From Phragmites australis (Eukaryota > Streptophyta > Magnoliopsida > Poales > Poaceae), in the NCBI RefSeq assembly GCF_958298935.1, contig NC_084927.1:27788001-27852000 (forward strand): a DNA stretch of 64,000 bases, read 5' to 3'. The position numbers and the translations under genes were made by a program. This document shows, piece by piece, positions 35,336 through 49,100 of the stretch. The stretch's first letter is position 1, and every line of letters begins with the position of its first letter. The notes under the pieces were generated by a model. The model worked only from the letters and a program-made list of their open reading frames with translations, was not told the DNA's origin and did not search any database.

Positions 35336-36145
35336 GATTGAGTGCTCGCTCGTGGGGCAATGGTAAATCCAACCTGGTGACCCCAGCTTTATATCTAGGC
35401 TAAGCAGCTACGTACGCCTGGGAGGTGAGGCGGAACCAACGCGGCGTCGCTCCATGGTGTCCCTCATTAATCTCTGAGGGCCCATGGCCATATCTTGGTC
35501 GCTCCATCGACACATGGCAACATCCCACGGCAACGCCTCATTTTCTTGCACGAACGTCTAGTCACGTTAATGACCTAGACTCCTTTCGGCGCATGCCAGG
35601 GGCGTGGGTACAAGACCCTAAACGAACCCACACATTATCCAGTCAGAACGTGCCAGTGACACATCCCATCCTACCGTCCTCAAACTGGTGAACGTGGGGA
35701 TTCCCCGATCATACGCATAATCCTTCACTTTGACAAACTCAAGTGGCGAGAAGACCCTCACCAAAAAACTTTGAAGAATCTAAATCGGCCTCGGCACAGA
35801 CCCTGGAGCGCATCACCTCCACCGACGTCCCTCCGGCCTCGGGCCCGATACCGCATACACAAACTCCAACAGGTTCCAGAGCATGCCTCCTCTGCTACTA
35901 CGTCTTCAGTCTTCGACTTCGATGCCGGCTGCACCTCCGACCTCAGCATAACCTCAGGGTGTGCCGCCACCACCAATGCACCGTCAGCCTTGAGCTTCAC
36001 CATCAACGCCCGTAATTCCCACCGAAAAACTCCTCAGGGACAGGGAATGGCCTTCGGGCATTCTCGTTACAAACTTAGGCTGGAGTTGGTTTTCCTCTAC
36101 ATTCTCTCACACCTCCAAACATCGAGGCCAGAGAATGAGGGGTAC

Positions 36146-36997
36146 TGTTGGGGGAAAATAGACCAGCCTGAGAATAATAGTTGACGATCGCTATCAAAGG
36201 TCCCTCCAGAGCCTTCGGTCTCCGGACCCTCAGTGGGAGGCTCGGCTCTCAGAGGTTGCGGACCCCCTCGGGCCACCTCTCCGGCACGTACGTGGTCTTC
36301 CGAAGACTCAAAGCTACAACAAGTCCCTCCAGAGCCTTTGGCTTCCGGACTCAGCAGGAGGCCTTATTCCCGGAGGTTGTGGACCCCTTTGGGCCACCCC
36401 TCCGATGCCTATGCAGCCTTTCGAAGCCTAAAGACGCAGCCAACCTCTGGAGATAATATCAGGGAAGAAAGGATACCCCTTGTAGCCGACCTGACGCGAT
36501 GCGATGGTGATTAATGCCAATGCAAGTGGTGCTTATCCTGACACCCCAACGCGATGCAAGTCGTCCTGACACCCTCGGTAGAGCGGCGCCGGGCCGCAAT
36601 TAGTAACCGGCTCCCCCCTTAGGGGACTAGACCACAATAGTTACCGCGGTAGATATTTATCTTCTATGTAGAGTAAAAAGTAGTTATTCAGGATAAGACA
36701 CAGTAATTCGGACAGGTCTTAGATATTTGTACATCGTGATAACTTGTCACTAAGCTACGTAACACTGTACAAATAGGGGGTCGTGGTCATCTAGGGGAGA
36801 AGAGAGGTCACAATGAACACGCTCAACACAGCACGGAGGAGCACAATCACCAAGTCTTCCTGTAATACTCCAACTAGCCTGGTCTATATTTTTTAGTATC
36901 AATACGTTTATGCTGTTCCTTCCTTTCAAATTTTGTCTCCTCTTTAGAAGAAACTCTCACCGTACTTACTGGGGCAAGACGATCTCTTGCTCTAACA
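36146..36997 (+). repeat. 3' LTR (852 bp)
   Basis: Runs from TGTTGGGGGAAAATAG to CTCTAACA. It contains a diverged internal direct repeat of about 128 bp (CTCCAGAGCCTTCGG near 36205 and CTCCAGAGCCTTTGG near 36333). A possible TATA-like stretch is GTACAAATAGGG near 36768. Confidence 0.85.
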
Positions 36998-37002
36998 CTT
37001 GT

Positions 37003-38155
37003 CAACTATGTTCCATTGCAGATGTTTAGTTGCCATGCTTGAATGTTTGGTGTTTTTCTCAAAGTGGAAACTGGAAATAAGCGAACCCACTAACAAGCCA
37101 GCACAAAGTCGAAGATAGGGATCGTTAGCAGGTGGTTGGTAGCGATGGTTCTGGGGTGCAGCCACGGCTTCTACACGTGTGTGCAGTGTAGCAGTGTGAG
37201 GGTGTTTGGTAGAGCTCTAAGAGTAGTCTTTTGAGTAGAATTAGAGAGAATTTTATTAAATAGTAGTTTTCATTTTTTTCTCATAGAGTGAAACCCATAG
37301 AAATGATTTTTTAAAATGAATTAGATGTTATAAATTAAAAAATAGTTTTCTTTTATTTACTTATAAAATTATTTCTTTCGTAGAGTTTATCCTAAAGAAT
37401 TATTTTTAGTTATAAAATTATTTTCTCCAAAAAATATCTCCAAAGATTATAAATAATTTAGATTAGAAAAACTCTATCAAACAGGTTCTAGATAATTTAG
37501 ATTAGAAAATTTCAATCTGCCTGGCCTGGTACCGGGACGGAGGGCATCTCACGCGCGGAGTAGGCGAGGATTGGAAGCATCACCCTGCGTGTGGGTGGGG
37601 CGTTTGGCCACCGGGTGCGTAGTGTGGCAGGCGGGATATCGGACGTTACGCCAGGAACAATGGTGCGCGAGAGCGCCGCCGCCACGCGCGGAGCGAGCGC
37701 CTGCGGCACACCGCACACTGAGCGGAGTCCAATCGGCCCGAGGCGCCGTAACGGCAATGAATGGATGAAATGGTTTGTGCCTGCAGCAGGCACCAATCCC
37801 AGCATAAGACCACGAATCACCACTTATGGCATGAGCCCCCTCTGGCAGTGAATCTGTCGGTCCATGAGTTCGATTGCATAAAACTGACACCACGATTCAC
37901 CACAAAAGCAAAGATATATTTACAGTTTACACAAAGACATTACAGAGTAGCATCCCACATGCGGAGGAAGCACGCCATATTTACAGTGGTTCCTTCCCAT
38001 CAGCTTTGGTGGGCACACAGACGTAGCAACTAGCATGTAACATGAGACTAATGTGCGTATTGCACAAGCTTGTTCTTGCAAACTATGTACATGGTGGCCA
38101 GCTCTAAGCGGGCACTTACAGTTGCAGGTCGCGGCGGGTGCATATCACCATATTA
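37003..38155. other. Intergenic DNA between the LTR element and the LRR gene 3' end
   Basis: Bases 37510-37800 are GC-rich and open in several frames without a recognisable protein. Bases 37900-38155 are probably the LRR gene 3' UTR. A MITE-like element occupies 37201-37488. Confidence 0.45.
37201..37488. mobile_element. hAT-type MITE (TGTTTGGTAGAGCTC ends)
   Basis: The left end GGTGTTTGGTAGAGCTCT and the complement of the right end CCTGTTTGATAGAGTTTT are inverted repeats (about 13 of 17 match). The interior is AT-rich and non-coding. The end sequence is of the kind found on abundant grass hAT-like MITEs. A clear 8-bp duplication was not found. The motif ATAATTTAGATTAGAAAA occurs inside the right end and again at 37492. 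Confidence 0.6.
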
Positions 38156-41100
38156 TTACTCTGGCCGCACGCTTATCAGGTTGGGAAGGGCAGACAGCTG
38201 AAGCTTCTTGATCTCGTTCGCCGTCACCCTGCAGGACTCCAGAGACAGGGAGCGCAGGTTCTGCAGCGGCTTCAGGTGGTGGAGCCCCGAGTTGGACACC
38301 CGCGAGTTGGACACGTTCAACGAGACCAACGCGGTCAGGCCTGTGATTAGATGCAACTATTGAGACGAAAACAACTGATAAACGCATGTCGAAAGAACAA
38401 GCTTCAAAGAACATGTACCAGAGATCAGCTCTAGCGTTTTGTCCGTGAGGTTGCCGTTCTGAGACAGGTTAAGCAGCGTCAGAGCTTTCAGGTCCTTGAT
38501 ATTCTTCACTCCGGCATCCGTGATCAAACCGCCGCAGACCTCCAGGGATTGTAGATTCTTGAAATCTGAAACAGCGGCCAATCCATCACATTAGGTACTG
38601 TACTATGTTTAAAATGTAGAGAAATCCCTTGTTTACAAAAGGAAACAAATTCACAACTATAAATGCAATGCTAAGTAAGACGGTAACAAAGAATTGAAAC
38701 GCCTCCCAGTAAGATAAGCACCAAGAAACGCTGCTTTCTTTTTCAAGGCTAACATAGTCACTTGGACCATCTTTTGAGTATGCACACTTACATCTGAAGC
38801 AGTTTGTACCAGAATCAGTTATGCGAGCTCCAAATAGGTCAAGGTGTGTCAATCCAATGAGACCTGCAGTAACCAAATTACTAAGCCATTATATGACCTG
38901 CAGTAACGGACTCTTTTAAGGTCCTCCATCTTAGCTTTTGGATCAAATAAGATGTGCGGTCCAAATTAGTTTGTTAGTATCCTAAAAAACTCCTTAGATA
39001 ACCTATAACAACGCAACACATTGCCCACACTGGGAACCCCCATTACAATAAAATTTATATGTGACAAACAATCACCATCACCAAAAGTGGAAATAACCTA
39101 ATCAGAGAAACAACACCCAAATGCAAACTTAATATAACTGCGTTTCTGTCAACAAAATTTCTTATAGGTGATAATATATTTTTTATTAAAAAAAGTCATA
39201 ATATACCCAACTAATATGAGAAGCATACCTGTAAGAGCTCCTAAACCATTATCCGTGATTTGGCGATTGTCAAGATTAAGAGACTTCAGTGAAGTCAAGC
39301 CAGAAATTTTCTTCAAACCAATGTCAGTAACCAACGTAAAAGAGAGATTGATGCTCTGCAAATTCTGCAGACCTGCAGAAACAGAACAACTTAAGAACTT
39401 ATTTTTTGGAGAGATGAGAACTACAATATATTGATGCTTAAGAATTCAGACGTATGATGCATCATCCTAGTGTAACAATTTAGAATTGGAATTAGCATGG
39501 AGCGTATGGCTAAGAAACTTTTATTGAGAGCACAAATCAATTTCATCAAAGGCTGCAGCAACAACAGTGTAAACAAACAAGCCAATACACTATCTAAACT
39601 GCTCAAGTAGCAGAGATTAAAAAGAAAAGAGAATTAAAAAAACAATTGCCAATACTGGTGGCATTTGTGCAGGAGCTTAAACAAACCATTGAGATGACGA
39701 AGTCCATTGCTCCCAACTTCAGTGTCTGAAAGCTCCAGGCTTTTTAGCTTCATGAGTCCTACAGCACATCAAGATGCAAAGATATATCAGCAGATGCTTT
39801 GCAACAACAACAAAAAAGCTCAAAATGTCGTAGTTAACAGTGAAAAAAGTACATCAATCCCAAAAGAGATTTCTGCAGACGAACAAGGATAATAACCACA
39901 AAAGAAAGTTAAAAAGCAACACTATATGCCATTTCAGAAAGGTAAGTTATGACTTACTGGATGAGTATGTTTATTCAGTGGTTCTTTGTATGAACTTTTC
40001 TAATAAAACACCAGGCAAACGAGGTGACAATAAGAAATGCCACTGCAATTAACAATTTATCAGGGCATCGAAAAACTCACCTTTCAGGTGTAATAGGCCC
40101 TCATCACCAATCTTGCATGAGTCCAAGTTCAAGCACTCCAAGTTGATCAAATCTGGAAGGAACAAAGGGCATCAGGAAAAAGATGTATCCTCATTATGCA
40201 TCAATTAGCGTACAATAAGTTGATAATGCCATAATTCTGATGTACTTCTAGAAGGATCAAAACAAGAAGCGTGTGCTTCCACTAAATACTGTACTTATAG
40301 CAAGTGAACAAAATGCTATGTCACAGAGTGCTTGAAGATGCCAATCTAGGCATGCCTCTGCTTTCATCTTATCAGCATTACTTGCGCATGACAGAAACAG
40401 TGCACTGATTTATTAAGAAAAGTTTCGGTTATTTTTCTTGGATGATAATGGTCAGGTCATATGGAATACTGCAGTAAAATGCTTTACCACGAAATATGCA
40501 ACATGGTTGCTTCTTACATATAAAATATATAAAGATAAAGAATGAATAATCTTTACCTTTTAAGTGAACTAAACAGGCATCAGTAATGTGGTTGAACCCT
40601 AAATTTAGAGCCTTCAATTTGACAAGACCTGCAAGGTAGCCCCAGTCAGTGAGCTAAAAAAAGGTGTAGCCTCGCAGGAAATGGAAGGGGGTTGCATACA
40701 CAGCTAGCTTGCAGCAAAAACGGTATAAGCATATATGTTTGACAAGATAGTAGGTGAACTGAGTAGAGATATATTGAGAATCTACAAATTGAAACATTAA
40801 TCTAGCCAAGAAAAATGAGGAGCCATTTTCCTATAACAGAGGATTGAGTTCACCAAAAAATCATTAATCCGCGTAATGTTTACCTTCCAAGTTCTCACAG
40901 CCTTCATCGTATATGCCACACCGACTCAGATTCAACAAGGCCAGGGAAGCCAGTTCTGAAATTAAGCATGACTGTTAATGAAGTTTTGGTACCCAAGTGG
41001 CTGACTTGCAACTGTTTATGTAAACATTAGTGAGTATCACAATCCAAATGGGTACTACTTTAGAATCCATCACCAAATGTGTACACATAGGGCAGAGAAA

Positions 41101-43589
41101 GAGGACTAATATATATAAATTAGTGAGTAATCCAAAAACTACATGGTAAGGTTAGGCTTCATAAAGGAGCACACCCTTGTTAAAAATAAATGCCTCCTTC
41201 AGTCAACAAGTTTCCTTTGAAGGTAATAATAGAATGAGATTGTGTTCGTCATCTCAGTAAAGAAGGAAAAATTCTATCATGCTGTATATGTAGCAGAAAC
41301 TTGACCCTACAGTAGCTAAAAAAGCACTTATCTATTCTGACACTTGGAAATTTTTTGTGTTGTCTATTGACACATGCAACTCTTATTCAGATCCCTAATC
41401 ATTCTCTTATTGAAACATATGTAATGGACTACTGTGTATGTCTATATGATTGGTGGCACTGTCACCATTCAATGGGCAGTGGACAAACCTACAAGGGCTT
41501 CTCAAGACTAAATAAACATTTTTGCAGAAGTGATAATTGAAGGCACAGTACGCCCAGGAAAAGAAACAAAACCTGATATAACCTCTAAACAAGCTGCAGT
41601 TACTGCACAGCCCTCCAGGTTTAGGTGAGCTAGCTTGGATAGACCTGAATGAAATGAACCAATAATATGAAACATGAGCTAACTTTAAATGAAACATCAT
41701 GTTACTAAATAATTAAAAGCCATGAGTTAGTAAAAAAAAATCATACAAAAAGAAGAGCAAGTAACTTTGGACAGTTGAGCCCACCAAAGTAAAACAAGAA
41801 CCAAACCTTGTAGTGAAAAAATGAAATAAACTTATTCTTGTTACTTGGAGTTACCTCTCAGGTAAGAAACACCAAAATCAGAGATTTTGCAGCAAGACAG
41901 TTGTAGCTCTCTCAAATTTGTAAGATCTGCAGAAGGAAAATTGTATTTTATTAGCCTCGGAGATCATTGTGTTACTATATACTGGTTTAGACTTCACACC
42001 AGTCAGCTAAGGAGAGATGATACCTGACAAATACTTCATATCTGAATCTGTGATGCAATTACAATATCTCATACTCAGTTTTTCCAGTTTTTTCAAGCCT
42101 GCAACATAAAATTCTGTTATTGCATCCAATGAAATTTAATTGTGCATTATTAATCATAAATGAGCTGAATGTGAACCAATAGGTTCATATAAGTTAAATC
42201 TTTTTTTTCCTTTAGTGACTAGAACATGCAAAGATAAGCATCATGCATGTTGGGACACAAAAAGGGATCCAGACTATCCAATTGTCTTGGCAACAAACAG
42301 TAACTGGTGCAGCTAAGTCTTCCAATCTTGCAATAAATAAGGTAGTGGTCTACTCATAAGTCATAACTGACAAGCTTAGAGAGAAAAGAACACCTTTTAA
42401 ATGAACAAGCCCACCATGAATCTTTAGGCATCTCTCGAGGTCTAAGTTTACCAAATTAACTAAGTTTGCAAAGGCTTTTGCTCCTTCAGAAGTAACAGCA
42501 GCACATTTTTTAATGCTCAGCGATGTCAAGTTTGAAAAGCCTGCAAAACTAGGAGGTATATCATATCAGAATAACGGAAACAAGATATATCAAAGTTGAC
42601 ACCACAATGTCATATAGATGAAAGTAAACTCAGCTGTTGTGCTATCATCGTAACACTGACCTGACAATGTTTTAAGTCCACGTTCTGAGATTTGATCACA
42701 GTAATCGCATGCCAAACTTTGCATGCTTGAGCAATCTTTAAGAAGATTCAATCCACTATCAGTTACATCTGAGCAAGAGATGTCAACAGATAGCAAGGAT
42801 TGCCCTTGAGAAGCCACTACTTCCATCCAAGCATCCGTCACTCCAGGGTAATCTCCCAGACAAATATCCTGATACAAGAGATATCCCAAGTTAGGTCCTG
42901 TTTGGCGTAGCGCACAACAGTAAGCTTAAGATTAGTCTATACAAGCCCTTATAAAACCAACGAGAAATGTCTGATAAGATGTCTTTCCTCATTCCCTAAC
43001 AGTAGATGTCAAGGACTGATTGATTGGAACAGTGACGAAACATCCTTGTTCAGATTCCACAGGCAAGGCAAAGTCAATTTGTTTAATACTCATCAAATTT
43101 TCACACAATGGGGAAAAATCCTATTGATTATGTTCACCCAGAGTTGTGTGCCAAACAAGAACAGAAGCATCACCTGCAAAGCGCAATCACGAAAAGCTCC
43201 AAGCGATGCCTCAGTGAGGCAGCTCCACTCCACCAGCTCATTGAATATCTGCTGACTAAGATCCCTGGGCAGCAGCGAGAAATCAGAATACATACTCATG
43301 TCCTGCAATCACCCCAGCAAGTCAGTCAAGAACAGGCACTCCTTCAGGCTTCTGCAACCTCAAGCATACAGCACGGCAAAACTACCTCGCGGATTTTGGC
43401 CACGCACAGCTCCACAAGCGACGGGCACCGCCCCGGCACTGCCCCCTGCGCCCTCCGGTGCGCATCGGAGCTGCTGCGGGACAGCGTGTGCAGCAGCCAC
43501 TTGAAGCTGCCGCTCTTAGAGAACCTCGCGCTGTACAGATCATCCTTGTCGACCAGCTGGCCCTTCTTCCTCGAGCAGACGCTGCCCAT
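38156..43589 (-). CDS. LRR protein with N-myristoylation site (At1g15740-like)
   Basis: Fifteen exons on the minus strand: 43589-43386, 43302-43174, 42868-42661, 42540-42394, 42098-42024, 41926-41855, 41644-41573, 40955-40884, 40628-40557, 40152-40081, 39758-39687, 39372-39229, 38863-38792, 38565-38419, 38340-38156 (1743 nt, 580 aa). The frame holds throughout. The N-terminus MGSVCSRKKG fits N-myristoylation (Gly2, Ser6), with Cys5 able to be palmitoylated, so membrane attachment is likely. Residues about 78-111 (LPRDLSQQIFNELVEW and on to LGAFRDCALQ) form an F-box-like segment. From about 112 to 570 there are some 18 cysteine-containing LRRs of the LxxLxLxxCxITDxGLxxL type (AMN1/RNI-like). 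The whole matches plant proteins similar to Arabidopsis At1g15740 (585 aa), whose substrate or partner I do not know. Several exons are exactly 72 nt, one repeat each. Confidence 0.95.
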
Positions 43590-46116
43590 GGCGACGGCGG
43601 GGCGTGCAGTGAACACAAACCAATCACTTTTGGACGGACCCAAAAGTGCACATCACGGTATGGGTTCTAGCTGATGACAGTGCGATTCTCATCACCCATC
43701 CTCTGCCTGATTACGACCTGGGATTGGCTGCGCTTTCTTCGTCTGCATCCTGCAGGAACCATCAAAACGTCATATGATCTTGACTCTCACTGCAACTCCT
43801 ACTGCAGCAAGCAAGCTCACATGGCGTAGTAGCATAGCTAGACTGGATTTATCCAAGCAATAGTAAACCCACCCGCTTAATCAGTTCAGTCTGCAACTCA
43901 CGCAACCGAGCCTCTTACAATCACACGGTGCCAGTCCCAAAGGCAATAAAACGCAACAGGATTCGGTTTCAGAAGGTAAACGAACTAATAGTTTATCCTA
44001 TCACAGCAAAATCAGCGATCAACTACGGAACAGAGCATCAGCCCTGGGAGCGTACGATCGAACACACAACCCCCCCCCCCCCCTAAAAAAAAATAAAAAC
44101 TGATAATAACTGCATCGAATGTTCTACCCAGAAATCACCAAACTGACGGGGGACAAACACAAACACTACGAGAGCAAGGTGGGCAGATCAACAACCGTCA
44201 GAAATTCGCACCAAAAATTGAGGGATCAAAATTGCCCGATTGGGTACGGGATTCTCACCGGAAATCCACCGAAACCACCGAACCCAGGTTTAGCCGCGGA
44301 TTAAAGTGATGCTAAACTAGCGCTTAAAAAATCATCACAATTATCTAAATCAATCCAAGTCTCCGAGAGAGAGGAGAGAGAGAAGGGAGCGAGAGGGACA
44401 AGAAGGGAGGGAAAGGTGGAGAAGAATGGTTTATCGCGAGAACCCAAGCAGCGGGTGAGCTCCACGTGTCACAACTCCAGACTGAGCTTGTACGCTCTCT
44501 CTCGCGGGCGTCCCAACTGACACGTGGGGTATACAGTAAGTTGGCCCCTCTGTCAGTGAGTAAGGTTGGCGGGTGTGTTGGTGACTGATAGAGACGGGGG
44601 TCGGGGGCACAGGGAAGTGGAGAGGATAAGGCAAAGGAGTGCACGGGGCGCACGGCAGCACCCCCGGGTTGTGCTGCCGGTTTTGTGGCCCCAAGACTGC
44701 TGCTCCGTCCTGCGGCCTACACGTGGGCCCCGCGGTTTTACTGATTCAGTTATGATTAGATAGTAATTAATTAATGTTGGCTTGGTACGACTTGTACGGT
44801 TATAACTAGTATGTACGTCGCTTCCTACGTCATGCTCAGCTCAGTGGCGGATGTAGATGGAGGCTCATTCACTTCTTCCTCTTTTTCATGTTCTCTTCTC
44901 TTTTTCTTCTTTTCCTCTCATTTATAATAAATAGTTATTAGGGAGCTTAAGAGACTACGTTGGGTAAGAAATACAGAGGGGCTTGCATTCACCCTTGGCC
45001 ACTCCTCGCGTATCAACTTAGTTGCAAAGGCTACCAAATTGTACACTCATATTGAACTTTTGTACAAATGTGTTAAGTTGCTTACAAATGATGTTTCATA
45101 AGTGATAGCAACATTCTGAAAACAGTGAGATACATGAATCCAAAAAAATCGTAAGGGCTCTAGGTAACAAAAGGATAGTAAAAAATATGCTCACTGATAC
45201 ACTCGTGAATACATTTTGTTTTCACCACAACACACAACACCATTGAATTCAAATAGGACTCTTGTGGAGAGCAAAATAAATGCTATAGATCATAGTTAAT
45301 GGTCTAATATTCTTATACTTTTATTGAGGGTTGATCCCTGATAATATGTCTGAGTATACCGACCGATGGAAGCGTGATCAACATTTTCTATGGGTGTGTG
45401 TGGATGATGAATTTAAGAACATAAGGTATTATCCATGTTTAGGCCTCTCGTGAGATGACAGCTTTATGTCATGTGTATTTTCTTATGATAAAAATTAATT
45501 TGGTTACTGAAATAGTTTTGTGTCTTACAAGTCCGATCTTCTCTCTTTTATAAAGTAGGAGGATAAATATATATACAAACAGTACATACCAGAACCATAT
45601 CCATCCCATTCATGCCAAAAACTCATATCATTAGACCATAATTAGAGAAAGTGGGCATACCCGATCCGCCTGGTCGTCTCGTGTGTCCAGTCCCATCAGC
45701 CGCATGCCGTCACGCCTACTTACGAGGCCGTCGCACCCGTCTGCAAGGCCATCCCCCGACATTAATTGCTACGGGATGGGCCACTGCATCACTGCACCAC
45801 TGCGTCACCCATGATCTTGTTCGCCGAAAGGAGGTGCATAGGGAATGGAAACATTTGAGTGAGCAGTATTAAATGAGATTAGACTATTTAGATAGATATC
45901 TGTCCTACGACTAGCAATGGCTAGTTGTGGGGCTTCCTTCCATGATCAGGGGACTGGTCGTGCAAGCTCTGCTTGCTGCATACGGTGGAGTTAGCTTTTG
46001 ATAATATCTACTGTCAGCTCGCCTCTGCTGGGTGGGCCTACAGAATAAGGAACATCCTTATTCTTTACATTGACAGTAGCCCTCAAGTTCCCCTGGGATA
46101 TAGGAGACTGAGTGGT
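43590..46116. other. LRR gene 5' UTR and promoter, then intergenic DNA
   Basis: On the minus strand a 5' UTR intron is plausible: donor TTTCCG/GTGAGA near 44257, acceptor CTGCAG/GATGCAG near 43754, with a CT-rich leader (44340-44420, GA-rich on the given strand). A poly-C run lies at about 44071-44083. Bases 44440-44720 are GC-rich promoter. Bases 44760-46110 are AT-rich apart from a GC patch at 45650-45800 and hold no supported gene. The last five bases (GTGGT) are the target duplication of the next element. Confidence 0.5.
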
Positions 46117-49100
46117 TGTAGCGAAATAGCCCTATTAGATCATAATTGTGATTTTGGTGATTAATAATAATATAGTCGATGGGACTAATATATTTGTCAA
46201 GAATATATATTAGTAGATCCCATGGCTGCAATACATTAAGAAAACCACCACAGCTAGGACAAAAGTTTGGTTGAATTGTATAAGTCTCAGGAAAAATAAC
46301 TGCACCGGAAGGTCTGGTGTAGAGGAGATGTGAACGCTGGAGTGTTTTTTTGTCGGGTGTTTTACACGTCAGATGATTCGAAGATGTGGAGATATGAACG
46401 CCAGATCATTTCTGAGTTGAAGCTCAAGGATGGTACACGCCGGAAGGTCCAATGGTCGGTTGTGTATACGTTGGAGTATACGCTGGAGCAATTGTTGCAG
46501 AGAGGATTGCAACAGTGGGAAGACCGAAGGACTACATGGCGGAAAGTTCGGTGATTGAAGTATGCACGCTAGAGAATTTGTTGCAGAGAAGATGTCAAAG
46601 TTCGGTTTTGTGTAGTTTAACACACCGGATGGTTTGGCAATGAAGCAAAGTAACACCAGAGTATTTTGCACTGAGAAAGGCATGGGAAGGCTCATTTGAA
46701 CACGCCGAAAGGTCCGGCGATGGAGCTGGTGAACACGTTGGAATATCTGATTTTCACAGAAGTTTTGAGTGGAGTTCCAACGGCTAGTTTTGGAAGATGT
46801 ATACGCTGAATGGTTTGGTGAGTACTATGCTGTCTACACCGTAACATCCGACGTATGCAAAGAATTGAGTCGTTGGGGCAACGACTAGTCTGCGAGATTG
46901 AGGCTATAAATATCCCTTCATTCAGTCATTTGAAGGTGATGGAGTCCAGAGAATCCGATATACACTTGAGGAGACATCCAAGGCATCAAAGTGCTAAAAG
47001 TTATCATCCAATGCGATTAAACACAAGATTAGAGAGTGATTAGTACTTATTGGCCTAAAGAGAAGTGTTACTGGGTGCTGCAACCTAGAGAGTGAATCAA
47101 GGAGTGATCGAACCTTGTACTGAGAGGTACGTTCTTGGAGTCTTAGTGACTCGCCAGTAACTTAGGGCTTTGGTGGCTCAAGCTTGTTGACCGTTCGACT
47201 TGGTTTAAAGCGGCAATAAGAAGCGTGTACAGGGACGTGGATGCCCTTACCTTGGTAGATAAAACTTTAGAGTAAAGACGGCATGCAACCGACCGAAAGA
47301 GAGGTTAATGACAAGACCTCGCCTTGGTGGCTTGGTTGCTCATCGTGCTTGAGGTCTTACCTTGGTGTCTTAGTAGGTCAAGAGTCGTAACTGGAAAATT
47401 GTTGCCCCCTTTCTCCCTGTAAAGCACTCTCTCCATTCCTCCCTCAAATCCACCCACAAGAACTTGGATTCAAGGTGAGTATGTGGCACCATCGCGATCC
47501 TTAGCTCATAAGCTTCATATCCCTCCAATTTGTTTGCTCTTTTCCAAAGGATTCGAGCTGATTTTGATGTCTTTTGGTGTTTAGGGTTGAAACGTGAAGA
47601 CCACCGGATTTCTTCATCTCCCGAGCAAGTTTCCTCTGTTTTCTCCTTCAGCCGACGGTCCTCAAGCCCGAAAAAGCATCTTGGGTGAGTATCCTAGGCT
47701 CTCATGGCATGGATGCACAAATTAGTTGGTCAAAATCTAAGAATTTGGAGCTAGCGTTGAAGTTCATGAGTTCTTGATGTTTTGGTAGCAATAGCCAAGT
47801 TTGGTCGATTTTCGGCTTTGTGTGTGGTCCTATGCGGTAGAGGAGGTAAAGATGATGCTCTAGGTCCAAATCCCTACCTCAAAGGTCGCCGGAATGGTCG
47901 CCGGCGAGCTCACCAAGTTTCCCCGACCGCATAAAGCAGTCTGACCGCGTTTCTTGGCAGTTTAACCGCCGTTCCAGGGGTCCGACCGCCCCTTGGGCCG
48001 GTCTGACCACCAGAACCCAAACCTCTCTGCACGCCGGCGGTCTAACCGCAGTCACTCAGGTAGAACCGTTTTCAACATAGTTTATTGTTGGCTGAAATTT
48101 GTAAAATTTATAATAAATTCTCTTTAGCTCCAAAAATCATGAAACCATTTTTTTTGGTTTCATAATAACCTCCTCTACCTGTTAAAAATATCCCTAGACA
48201 TTAAATAGTTAATAAATTTCTGAAATTTATTAATTAGGTTGAGGCTTCGTTAATTCACCAGTAATTATTTACAAGTACAAAATTAGCGAAACCAATTTTT
48301 CTACTCTTCTTATGACTTGTTCTATCTAGAAAAAATGTTTTGATACATTATAAGACATAATTTTATAGCATTTCATCATATGCATTTTTATGGCATACAT
48401 ATTTGCACTTCATTCATACTCATCATTGCACGTGTTCTTCTTTAGTGAACAAAGAATCGAAGCGTGACGCGGGTGTGAGCGAAGGTGGCAGTGAGCTCCT
48501 GCATTTATGTGAATTCTGTACGGGGAGTGTCAGGCAAATCCAAAAGCAGTAAGGCAAGCAACTAAGCATATTGTACCTTTGTTCAATTGAATGAAGTCTA
48601 AAATTTATTAACTATGCGTATGTATGTTTGCATGTGTCGAGTTGAGATCAGGTACAAGTGAGTAGATCCTATGTTAAATGCATTACTTCTACCTTGAATT
48701 GTTGTTCATCTTTTCCTTGTCACCTTGAGTATGTTGTTGGTGTCTAGATTACAAGTTAAATTGAAATGCTTAACAAGGCATAAGTCATTTGGTAGAAGTC
48801 AAGCAGTGAATTGTTTCATCATTTGCGAGCACAGGCATTATTTACTTTCGTAATGATCACAATGTTGGATATGGGTTGATGATAGTTAGATGAGTGGTTG
48901 AGTATGAGACGAGATGTGGGCAGTGCTAGGGGTGTTATTTGCTCCGGGGGAAAGTCCTCGGGCAAGCCAGGAGAGGAACCCGAACATCACAGACCGTTTG
49001 CATCATTTAAGCACCGATCGTCGATGTAGTCGGCTTTAGCACTTACCTTACTCATCACATGCCGATCTAATAGTAAGATGAACCGAATACATCTGTAGTT

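Larger units (their letters stand above)
30922..36997 (+). mobile_element. LTR retrotransposon, non-autonomous, 5' LTR mostly deleted
   Basis: The element starts TGTTGGGGAAAAATAG and ends CTCTAACA, with the same 5-bp duplication CTTGT on both sides (30917-30921, 36998-37002). The 3' LTR spans 36146-36997 (852 bp) and is preceded by a purine-rich tract (CCAGAGAATGAGGGG, a likely polypurine tract). Only the first 80 or so bases of the 5' LTR remain. The 5.1-kb interior has no recognisable gag, protease, reverse transcriptase or integrase; it is made of tandem-repeat arrays and an antisense ORF remnant. That resembles large non-autonomous (LARD-like) or Gypsy-derived grass elements. The superfamily is inference. 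It is inserted 356 bp after the MICU stop codon. Confidence 0.85.
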
